The notes under the pieces were generated by a model that was not told where the DNA came from, made no database searches, and saw only the letters and a list, made by a program, of their open reading frames with translations. DNA of 64,000 nucleotides from Aquipseudomonas alcaligenes_A (GTDB lineage Bacteria; Pseudomonadota; Gammaproteobacteria; Pseudomonadales; Pseudomonadaceae): assembly GCA_048595745.1 (NCBI GenBank), contig CP184361.1; one strand, 5' to 3'. Of this stretch, positions 56,041 through 64,000 are shown piece after piece (position 1 is the first letter of the stretch; each line of letters starts with the position of its first letter). A program made the translations under genes and the position numbers.

Positions 56041-58175
56041 CTATTTTCTGGGCTTGGCGCGGGCGGTCGGCTCGGCCACCAGCGGGTCGTCCGGCCAGTA
56101 GTGCTTGGGGTAGCGCCCCTTCAGGTCCTTCTTCACCTCGGCATAGGTGTTGGCCCAGAAGCTCGCCAGGTCCTGGGTCACCTGCACCGGCCGGCGCGCC
56201 GGCGACAGCAGGTGCAGCAACACGCCCTGGCGGCCACCGGCGATGCGCGGCGTGGCCGCCAGGCCGAACAGCTCCTGCAGGCGCACCGCCAGCACCGGCG
56301 GCGACTCGGCATAATCGATGGCGATACGCGAACCGGAAGGCACTTGCAGGTGCTTCGGCGCCAGCTCGTCCAGGCGCTGCGGCAGCGGCCAGGGCAACTG
56401 ACCTGCGAGGATGCCCGGCAGGTCCAGATTGGCGAAATGGCTGAGCCGGCTGACCTTGCCCAGGTACGGCAGCAGCCAGTCTTCCAGGGTCGCCAGCAAC
56501 GCGGCGTCACTCAGGTCCGGCCATTCGCTGTCGCCCCGCTGCTCCAGGTCGAGGCGGCGCAGCAGCGCCACCCGCGCCTGCCACTGGCGCAGCTCCGGCG
56601 TCCAGGGCAGCAACTCCAGGCCCTTGCGCCGCACCAGGCCGAGCAGCGCGCGGCTGCGTGCGACCTCGTCCAGCCCCGTCAATGCCTCGCGACTGAGCAC
56701 CAGCTCGCCGACCCGGCGCTGCCGTTCGGCGCGCAGCACGCCCTCGCGCTCGTCCCACTCCAGTTCTTCGCGCAGGCTCACCTGCTCGGCGAGTACCGCG
56801 TCGAACAGCGCCGGATCGAGGTCGGCCGCCAGGTAGATACGCTCCTCGCGCTGGCCCTGGCGGCTGCCGAGGTCGGCGATCACCAGCCATTCGTGCTTCA
56901 TCAGCGCATCCGCCTCGCCGAACAGCGCGGCGCGGCCATTGGCCAGGCGATAGTCCGCACCGCCGGCCTTGCGCTGGCGCGCCACCCGGTCGGGGTAGGC
57001 GAAGGCCAGCAGCGCGCCGAGCCAGCGCGGATGCTCGGGATCGGCCACCGCCTCGGCGGCCGGCCCGCGCAGATAGGAACGAAACTGCCGGGCCAGCTGC
57101 CGCGCGCGCTGCACGCCACCGCGCGAACCGCCGGCGGCACGGGACTCGCCGGCTAGCAGGCTCATGCGACTGTGCAGGTCGGCGCCGCCGCCGCGCAGGA
57201 TGTCGCGCTCGGACAGTAGCGCGGCGAGGTCCGCCGCCAGCGCGCCAAGGCCAAGGGCCTGGCCACGCAGCAGCAGATGGGCGATACGCGGATGCGCCGG
57301 CAGCTCGGCCATGGCCTGGCCATGCGTCGTCAGCGCGCCGCGCGCATCGAGGGCGCCGAGGCGCGCCAGCAGGTCGCAGCCCTGGGCGAAGGCGGCGGCA
57401 GGCGGTGCATCGAGCCAGGCCAGCTCGCCCGGCTGCACGCCCCAGTGCGCCAACTGCAGGGCCAGGCCGGCGAGATCCGCCTGGAGGATTTCCGCGGTGC
57501 CGTAGGCCGCCAGCTGCTCGTGCTGGCTCTGCGACCACAGGCGATAACACACGCCCGGCTCCAGGCGCCCGGCGCGACCGGCACGCTGAGTGGCCGAGGC
57601 GCGGGAGATGCGCTGGGTATCCAGGCGGGTCATGCCGCTGGCCGGGTCGAAGCGCGGCACGCGTGCCAGGCCGGCATCCACCACCACGCGCACGCCATCG
57701 ATGGTCAGGCTGGTCTCGGCGATATTGGTCGCCAGCACCACCTTGCGCATGCCGGCCGGCGCCGGCTCGATGGCGGCGCGCTGGGCAGACAGCTCCAGCT
57801 CGCCATGCAGCGGGCAGAGCAATACGTCGGGACGCTGGCCCAGGCTCTCCTGCAGCTGCTCATGCACCCGGCGAATCTCCGCCTGGCCGGGCAGAAACAC
57901 CAGCAGGCTGCCCGGCTCATCGGCCAGGGCCTGCAGCACGGTCTGGGTGACCCGCTGCTCGATGCGCTCACCCGGTTGCCAAGGTGCACCCCAGCGCATC
58001 TCCACCGGGTGCATGCGGCCCTGGCTGGACACCACCGGCGCATCACCGAGCAGCGCGGACAGGCGCTCGCCCTCCAGCGTGGCGGACATCAGCAGCACCT
58101 TGAGCGGCTCGTCACGCAGCAGCTCGCGGCCATTGAGAGTCAGCGCCAGGGCCAGGTCGGCATCCAGGCTGCGCT
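56041..58175 (-). pseudogene. hrpB: ATP-dependent helicase HrpB, truncated by island insertion
   Basis: About 710 C-terminal residues of HrpB (normally about 840) are present, including LLMSATLEGE (motif III), LLVFLPGQAEI, the glycine-rich HA2 part and the HrpB C-terminal domain. Reading toward the 5' end, similarity stops at RSLDADLALAL: a normal gene has DEFHER before it, but here the frame reads FREVNQ and meets a TGA stop about 10 codons further at 58205-58207. The Walker A motif and most of motif II are therefore missing. The N-terminal ~130 codons should lie at the other end of the island. Confidence 0.92.
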
Positions 58176-58265
58176 GATTGACTTCGCGGAATGCATGAAC
58201 TTGTCAAAATCACTGAGGCCTCCTATACCCAGAAGCTAGCGAGGGCTCAGAGCGAAGAAAACACA

Positions 58266-58616
58266 ATGACAATCATCACCAACACAGGCTATCTGCACCA
58301 CTACCCATTCCTTGCGCTATCTGATGATGTGGTGACCGCGATGGGTCAAGCACCCTCCACCCCCTACACAACCAGCGTCCCAATAAAACTATTTGAGGTG
58401 TTTTGCCACGTTACGGACACGCGTGTTTGCTATGCAGATTTATCAAGCAAACAGTTTCGCCTAACCGTAAAGCGGTTCCTGGGCACGCTTTACCACAAGG
58501 ATTTAGTTGACTCACATCCATTTACACAGACCACGTATCGGAAAGCGTTCATCCAAATCCTAGATTCTTTGAGAAGTAAGATTCCGACCCTTATAGATAC
58601 CGACTGGACATTACTA
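58266..58616 (+). pseudogene. First island tyrosine recombinase, 5' fragment (split by IS30)
   Basis: Codes the N-terminal 117 residues (MTIITNTGYLHHYPFLALSD ...) up to the IS insertion. Start chosen at ATG 58266 behind GCGAAGAAA; the frame is open back to 58191, which is almost at the island edge. The last codons before the element are GAC TGG ACA TTA CTA, and the same frame resumes at 59730. The split ORF reads through the IS end to a stop at 58634. Confidence 0.85.
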
Positions 58617-59729
58617 GGCGGTTGCAGGAGCTGAGTGCAACACGGTTATTGAATTGAAGCCGGAGCATCATGCCGCATTGCCATGGCATTTTGCATGACC
58701 TCTCCCATCACCTCGATGGGGCATTTGAAGTCGAAGCGCTTGCGCGGTCGCATGTTCAGTTGCAGCGCAATGGCGTCCAGCTCCTCCTGGCTGTGTACCG
58801 ACAGGTCTGTGCCTTTGGGCAGGTACTGGCGGATCAGGCCATTGATGTTTTCGTTGCTGCCGCGCTGCCAGGGGCTGTGCGGGTCGCAGAAGTAGATCGC
58901 CACGCCGGTTCTTTGGGTGATCTCGGCGTGTCGCGCCATCTCCCGGCCCTGGTCGTAAGTCATGCTCTTGCGCATATCCAGCGGCATGCTATTGAGCGCG
59001 GCGCTGAAGCCTTCCAGCGCCGAAGTCGCCGTCGCGTCGTTCATCTTCACCAACATCAGGTAGCCACTGGTGCGTTCCACCAGCGTACCGACGGACGAGG
59101 CGTTGGCCTTACCCTTGATGAGGTCGCCTTCCCAATGCCCCGGCATCAGCCTGTCTTCAATCTCCGGCGGGCGCACATGAATACTGACCATCTCGGGGAT
59201 CTGGCCGCGCCGATCCACGCCACCAGAGCGCGGCCGGCGCGTCGTCTTGCCTTGGCGCAGACAGATGATCAGCTCCTTACGCAGCTCACCCACTGGCAGG
59301 GCATAGATCGCGTTGTAGATCGTCTCGCGACAGACGTAGGCATCTCGCAGGTTGGGTATGTTCATGCTGCGCAGCTTGCCGGCAATCTGCTCGGGAGACA
59401 AACGCTCACGCAGCATATGGGTCACCAGTTCGAAGCGCTCGCTACCCGGCAACAGTTTTCGCGTCGGTCGACAAACCTGGCGGCGGGCCTGCATTTGCTG
59501 CTGGGCCAGGCGGGCCGAGTAGCCACCGCAAGCACCTCGGTTACGGCGCAGCTCACGGCTGATGGTCGAAGGGGATCGGTTGATCAAGCAGGCAATCCTG
59601 CGCAGGCTGAAGCCTTGGGTAAGACCGATTTGAATGGTGGCGCGCTCTTCAACGCTGAGTTCGGTATAAGACATAGGGGCAGCACCGTACCGGAAAGGTC
59701 AGGTGTTGCACTCAGTTTTTGCCGCCGCC
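58617..59729 (-). mobile_element. Complete IS30-family insertion sequence (1113 bp)
   Basis: The left end 58617-58643 (GGCGGTTGCAGGAGCTGAGT...) and the right end 59703-59729, read as its complement (GGCGGCGGCAAAAACTGAGT...), form 27-bp inverted repeats with 5 mismatches; the inner 13 bases CTGAGTGCAACAC are identical. The target duplication is 3 bp, CTA (58614-58616 and 59730-59732). Size and duplication fit the IS30 family; IS1394 of P. alcaligenes is a known member of similar size. The element is GC-rich, unlike the island around it. Confidence 0.92.
58646..59674 (-). CDS. IS30 family transposase
   Basis: 342 residues, intact. The N-terminal helix-turn-helix (MSYTELSVEERATIQIGLTQ ... LINRSPSTISRELRRN) is typical of IS30. 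The DDE catalytic set is visible: Asp in GHWEGDLIKG, Asp in MTYDQGREM and Glu in NENINGLIRQYLPKGTDL. It moves the element by DDE chemistry in a circle intermediate. It reads opposite to the interrupted recombinase gene. Confidence 0.96.
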   Translation of the reverse strand: MSYTELSVEERATIQIGLTQGFSLRRIACLINRSPSTISRELRRNRGACGGYSARLAQQQMQARRQVCRPTRKLLPGSERFELVTHMLRERLSPEQIAGKLRSMNIPNLRDAYVCRETIYNAIYALPVGELRKELIICLRQGKTTRRPRSGGVDRRGQIPEMVSIHVRPPEIEDRLMPGHWEGDLIKGKANASSVGTLVERTSGYLMLVKMNDATATSALEGFSAALNSMPLDMRKSMTYDQGREMARHAEITQRTGVAIYFCDPHSPWQRGSNENINGLIRQYLPKGTDLSVHSQEELDAIALQLNMRPRKRFDFKCPIEVMGEVMQNAMAMRHDAPASIQ

Positions 59730-61655
59730 CTAGATGTTGAACCAGATATCTCTTATCTTTCTCTCGCGGACACAAAACTCAATCACTCACTAATCAGATA
59801 CTGGAATGGCTGGCAAGTTTGCAGCGGCAAAAAAGCATCGAGCTACCTCAAACTATCGCCACTCTGGCTATCCCATGGACAAGCTTTTACCGAACAATTC
59901 TATGAGCAATGCAAAGAACACTTAGAATCAGGAAACATAAGACTCTCATCAGTTATAAACAAATTCGTTAGATATCTAGCGCTCAACAGCGAACAGTGGC
60001 CACCCAGTACATTTTACAACCCAACAACTGTACGCCATGTCTTTCTGGGATTCATGAGATTTTATTTCTTAGAAGCAAACGATAACAGCAAAGATTTAAT
60101 AGCACAAAACGTCGCTTTCGCACAATTTATAAACTTATGCACACGCGCCTTCATTGAGTCCGGCGTATGGGCAACTCCATTTGAGAGACTACCAAAGCCA
60201 GAGATCAAAAGACCGCCCGGCACACAAAGCAATATCAGAAAAAGTGAAACAGGCGTACTTGTACACGACAAGCTACTGACTGAAATCCCGATATCAATAA
60301 CGGACAACCAAGCCATAGATATACTCTTTAAAAAAATAGACTCAGACTTAAATACGATTAGACAATGGGCACTAGAGCAAGTAAGCGACTTTAAGATCAG
60401 AATAGAACGCAGGAATAAACTTGCCAAAACCGGAACCCCATCCAGCTATGGAGGCGGAAACAAAACAATCCATAGAATCGGCCTAGCAAATATCTGCGCC
60501 ACATTTAATAGAGATGGATTCATCACTAGCAAAACCTATACAAAAAGAGCATTCGGAGATGTAACTACCGTCGACGAGACTTCCAAGCTACTAGCACTGC
60601 CAACCACTGACAGTCTCTTCCCCTTCCAATGCTTGCTTGTGATGAATCATCCAGAAATAACAGAAAGCTTCCTGAAAAACCTTGAGCTATATAATCCAGA
60701 AAACAAACGAACAGGATTCATTGAGGATGGCAATGAGTCCACACTAGTTAGTTACAAGGATAGAAAAGGTAAAAATTTAAGCCTGCAAGCAATTAGACTT
60801 ACGCAGGAGGAAACAGCTTGGATAAGGTTAATTATCGACATCACCAGCCCATTAAGGGAAGCATTAAGAAGCAGAAATGATAAAAGATGGCGAGAGCTGT
60901 TTCTAACCTGCGGCCAGGGGTTCGCTGACCCAGGCAGCATGAAACCACCCCGATGGTATTTGAGCAGGCTAAAATCAGAACAGACAATCCGTGACCGCGT
61001 TACAACAATGTTTCACCCTCACACACACCTTCGCGATGAGGCTCTTCTAAAGTTTATTGACCGAATTAGCCTGACAAGTATCAGATCAAGTGCTGGCGTC
61101 TCGGTATATCTCCAGACGGGTGACGGCGAGAAGATGTCACAAGTGCTTGGCCATACGGAGTACAACCCCGAACTTCTGCGGAGATATCTTCCCGACCCCA
61201 TCCTTGAATTCTTTCAGTCTCGATGGGTGCGCATTTTTCAAAAAGCCATTATATGCGAGACGATGAAGTCCAGCCCACATTTAGCTCAAGCCACTAAATT
61301 TGAAAGCATGGATGAACTTCATGAGTTTTTGCAAAATCATGCTCTGAGTGAATTGCCAAGCCATATCAAAGATCCAGAGGGGATCAACGCATTCAGGGAG
61401 TGTAGTTCCGAGCTATTTATCTCTGTAAACCCAGGAGCATTAGGCGCATTAATGTCACTTGAAAGCGCAGTGAATAACGCCAAAAAGCCTAATTTAGTCT
61501 CAGGGAAAGCCAAGTACTGGGCAAGCATTTCAAAGCACATTGTCACGCATATAAAAAGCGGAACTGATTCGCTTTTGAAAAAACATCTAAATAGCGCCAT
61601 CCAACACATAAACCCCAACCAGATGGCCAAATTAATTTATGAACCTTCCTTCTGA
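59730..61655 (+). pseudogene. First island tyrosine recombinase, 3' fragment with catalytic domain
   Basis: Continues the split gene from CTA GAT GTT GAA. Joined with the 5' part and counting the duplicated CTA once, the protein is 757 residues. The C-terminal catalytic domain shows an arginine in LTSIRSSAGVS (61083-61085), the box LGHTEYN with His at 61152-61154, and the tyrosine in LRRYLPD (61185-61187). The product is inactive as it stands. It is unusually large for a phage integrase (usually about 400). The stop overlaps the next gene by 17 nt. Confidence 0.85.
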
Positions 61656-63744
61656 ACTCAGCTTCTTAAATAATTATTATCTAGACCCACAAAAACATTA
61701 CCGCACTGCAAACTGGCTAATTAGTAACTTCGAGGAAAAAATCTGGACATATAACTTTGGCAGCACAAAGAATCGATATTTAGACTGGGACATAAGACTG
61801 GATAACGGTACGAGCCTTGCCTCTGAATGCAATTTAGCACTTTGTAACAGCTTCAAGTATTTCACCATAGCTGCGACACGGAGGGCAGCTGGCTCAAGTG
61901 ATGACACTAACGCACTGCAAACACAAAAAAAAGGCTTTAATCTAGCTCTTCTCATATTAGATATCCTACTACTAAATCCTCAATATCAGATTTCACGATA
62001 TGGACTTGGCGGCCTCTCCATAAATCATCTAAAGGATATTTTAGCGAAATTTTGCCAAAGCACCGATACAAGTGAGTCCGTATACAACTGGTCACAAACC
62101 CTTAAACTCTACTGCCTCGACACGCTTAATAGAACCAACAAAGACGACATCGAGAGTTTTTTACAACAGCATCCACACGCTAACATCGTCACATCAGACC
62201 AAATCAATGACGACATACTGGGCCTTGAACCAATCAATATACCAAGGATCAGAGCAGCGCTCCATTTAAACGGCGATTACTCCCAACCAGCAGATCACGC
62301 GCAATGCACTATCAACAGCCTAGTCATATCGCAAAAAATCTTCATTAACACCATTAAAGGAGCACGCTACCCTAAGACTAGACACGAGATCTTGTCTTTC
62401 TATAAAGACAGCTATGCCGACCGCACGGAATATCCTGCTGTAAAAATAACTACTGGTGAAAATGAGAAAATTAGCCAGTCATACTTCAACGCACTGAAAA
62501 TGACGATTTATAGACTAGGGATTTTGCATGAACTCGGACTAGATGCACCAAGCATTGACACGCTGAAGCACATGCTAAATGCACCTTATCCGTCGACAGT
62601 TCAGCCCGGGAGATTCAGAACCCTACCTTCTGAAGTGGTCTTCAGCACAGCCAGAAAAGCAATCGAACTCCACTTACATCATGGGAAGGAAATTGTTAAT
62701 GGTTTTTGCAGGGTTGCCATCAGATGTTGCCGCTACAAAGTTTCACCGTCGAAATTTACTTCAAAAGAAATACGAAAAATTATTGGCCCTCATCTCTCTG
62801 ACTTGGGCGTAAAGTATTTGGGCCTTTCTGCACGATCTACCGGGTCTGCAGCGTACTGCGCGAGTGTCCGACCAGAGAAAAATGAATACTTTGTAAAACT
62901 ACGAAACAATGCCGGCCTCTTAGAGCTCATATCAGTATATATAGGCTCTGTGCAGCTCGTAGTAGGAATGCTAATGGCTAGGCGCATAGATGAACTAGCC
63001 CAGCTGTCATCAGCCAGTTGCCTAGACAGCACCGAGACTCTTTTGATTTTTGGGAACGGTAAAAGCACTAGCGGACTATTTGGAGTTAGGCGCAGAGAGG
63101 CTAGACCTATTGATCCACTAGCCGTTGAAATGATTAAAAATCTTATTCGAATGCACAAAATCCTGAAACGCATTGGCTACATAGACACCATTCCATCGCT
63201 GTTTGCAACACCATCCAGACATGGATCTACCAATATAGCTCCATGCAACACTGACAATTTCAATAAGAATCTAGACTTAGTCTGCGACTACTTCCAAACC
63301 GAGGTCACCCCTGAAGGCTGTCGTTATTATATAAGACAGCACCAACTCCGAAGATTTTTTGCCTTAGTATTCTTCTACTCCAGCAGCTTCGGCGGTCTAG
63401 AAACTTTGCAGTGGGTTCTGGGCCATACTAATCTCTCACACGTCTGGAACTACATTACAGAGTCTTTAGATGGTGCAACTCTACGCGGAGCAAAAGCACA
63501 GTACGTCGCAGAAAAACTGCACAGTAACGGAGCAGCTGAATTCACTAGCCTTGCTAGAATACTAAAAGAACGATACAACATTGAGAACTTCACCATCATT
63601 GATACCGAGGAACTCGAGCATTATATCGAGGCACTGCTAGTAGACTCCATTATATCTATAGAGCCTGAGTTTTTTGAAAACGAGCACGGCGAAAGATTTG
63701 AAATAGTTATTAAGCTTACTCAGGAAGAGCATCGACATGCCTAG
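61639..63744 (+). CDS. Second island tyrosine recombinase / integrase
   Basis: 701 residues. The catalytic residues of the tyrosine recombinase fold are complete: Arg in GMLMARRIDELAQLS, His568-x-x-Arg571 (HQLRRFF), His596 in LGHTN and Tyr605 in WNYIT. The long N-terminal ~400 residues have no recognised domain. It overlaps the first recombinase by 17 nt and the third gene by 8 nt, so the three form one translational unit. Relatives are the large integrases of GMT, GInt and Tn554-type elements; I cannot choose among these families from the sequence. Confidence 0.85.
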   Translation: MNLPSELSFLNNYYLDPQKHYRTANWLISNFEEKIWTYNFGSTKNRYLDWDIRLDNGTSLASECNLALCNSFKYFTIAATRRAAGSSDDTNALQTQKKGFNLALLILDILLLNPQYQISRYGLGGLSINHLKDILAKFCQSTDTSESVYNWSQTLKLYCLDTLNRTNKDDIESFLQQHPHANIVTSDQINDDILGLEPINIPRIRAALHLNGDYSQPADHAQCTINSLVISQKIFINTIKGARYPKTRHEILSFYKDSYADRTEYPAVKITTGENEKISQSYFNALKMTIYRLGILHELGLDAPSIDTLKHMLNAPYPSTVQPGRFRTLPSEVVFSTARKAIELHLHHGKEIVNGFCRVAIRCCRYKVSPSKFTSKEIRKIIGPHLSDLGVKYLGLSARSTGSAAYCASVRPEKNEYFVKLRNNAGLLELISVYIGSVQLVVGMLMARRIDELAQLSSASCLDSTETLLIFGNGKSTSGLFGVRRREARPIDPLAVEMIKNLIRMHKILKRIGYIDTIPSLFATPSRHGSTNIAPCNTDNFNKNLDLVCDYFQTEVTPEGCRYYIRQHQLRRFFALVFFYSSSFGGLETLQWVLGHTNLSHVWNYITESLDGATLRGAKAQYVAEKLHSNGAAEFTSLARILKERYNIENFTIIDTEELEHYIEALLVDSIISIEPEFFENEHGERFEIVIKLTQEEHRHA

Positions 63745-64000
63745 ATCTTCATCTATAAACAGTAGTGACGTACACACTTTTGTCGAATTACTAAGAGCCA
63801 TATGCCGCACCCCGGCCACATTTGCAAACTCAACTAAAATCAAAATCGCCCTCCATAGCCAAGCAGGGTTAGCAGCCCTAGAGCACCAATTCGAAGAAAA
63901 CGATATCTATAAGACTACAAAACCGATGAGCCTAAATACTCTAAAATCTTATGCAAACACAGAACTAGATCGTGGCTTCCGGGGACTCAACGACTTAAGA
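63737..64000 (+). CDS. Third gene of the island operon, N-terminal part (cut by window end)
   Basis: 88 codons are visible from ATG 63737 (MPRSSSINSSDVHTFVELLR ...), overlapping the stop of the second recombinase by 8 nt. The frame stays open to the window edge. The visible part ends PMSLNTLKSYANTELDRGFRG, a helical, polar segment that could bind DNA. It has no integrase motif so far. It may be the accessory protein of the recombinase module or a third integrase; only the downstream sequence will tell. Confidence 0.75.
   Translation, partial: MPRSSSINSSDVHTFVELLRAICRTPATFANSTKIKIALHSQAGLAALEHQFEENDIYKTTKPMSLNTLKSYANTELDRGFRGLNDLR

Larger units (their letters stand above)
58176..64000. mobile_element. 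Left end of an AT-rich genomic island inserted in hrpB (continues past the window)
   Basis: The junction is set at about 58175/58176, where hrpB similarity ends. To the right the codon use shifts to AAA, ATA, TTA and AGA. The island opens with an operon of two large tyrosine recombinases and a third gene, all reading inward. At the very edge GATTGAC (58176-58182) and GTCAAAATC (58203-58211) form an imperfect inverted pair that could be part of the recombination site. The right end and cargo are outside the window. Confidence 0.88.

Noticed and set aside
56027..56060. GC-rich inverted repeat at the receptor/hrpB convergence
   Set aside because: Arms CGCGCCAGGCC and GGCTTGGCGCG pair imperfectly and overlap hrpB codons; may act as a terminator but the evidence is too weak for a feature.
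58191..58265. Upstream start for the first island recombinase at 58191
   Set aside because: It begins only 15 bp from the island edge, leaving no room for a promoter or ribosome site; ATG 58266 is more credible, though not proven.

Overview
The window is a stretch of Pseudomonas chromosome. The GC-rich codon use, the families present and the gene order all match the P. aeruginosa rpoN - mre - gat - mag - roxSR - dpp - speC - prfC neighbourhood, recalled from memory and not searched. Species cannot be fixed from sequence alone; details such as ptsO lying directly beside pmbA suggest a Pseudomonas other than P. aeruginosa itself. No rRNA, tRNA or CRISPR array is visible.

Region by region. 1-2620: end of rpoN, then hpf, ptsN, rapZ and ptsO (sigma-54 / nitrogen-PTS cluster), closed by a terminator. 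2635-6937: the TldD/PmbA(TldE) protease pair with darP (yjgA) between them and a nitrilase-family hydrolase. 6982-15571: a leftward envelope and shape block, mreB-mreC-mreD-maf-rng-yhdP. 15769-19093: gatCAB amidotransferase. 19141-21158: an RlpA-like lipoprotein, a CaCA exchanger and a carboxymuconolactone-decarboxylase-family protein. 21228-31446: a six-gene mag operon around a periplasmic bacterial alpha-2-macroglobulin with an intact thioester. 31547-34437: an AEC transporter and the redox two-component pair roxS/roxR. 34601-42982: a SIMPL protein and a dipeptide ABC transporter with two tandem binding-protein genes. 42990-47364: an orphan amino-acid-type binding protein, a small secreted protein made of ten 12-residue repeats in an AT-rich pocket, and pxpABC (5-oxoprolinase). 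47468-56025: ornithine decarboxylase, prfC, an exonuclease, a NYN protein, a YciC-like membrane protein, a VOC protein, a periplasmic solute-binding protein and an Aer-like chemoreceptor.

From 58176 to the right edge the character changes. hrpB, reading leftward, loses homology inside the codons of its DExH helicase motif, and the DNA becomes AT-rich. This is the left end of a genomic island. Its first genes form an overlapping operon: a large tyrosine recombinase (757 aa when reconstructed), a second of 701 aa, and a third gene cut by the window edge. The first recombinase gene is interrupted by a complete 1113-bp IS30-family element with 27-bp imperfect inverted repeats and a 3-bp target duplication (CTA); removing the element restores the frame exactly. 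The arrangement resembles multi-integrase mobile modules such as Gamma-Mobile-Trio islands, GInt islands and Tn554-like tnpABC. Which of these it is cannot be settled here, and the cargo lies beyond the window.

Dispersed intergenic palindromes (four C/T-rich paired-hairpin elements, two of them inside the dpp operon, and one perfect 22-bp-arm palindrome) add a layer of RNA-level structure to otherwise standard housekeeping DNA.
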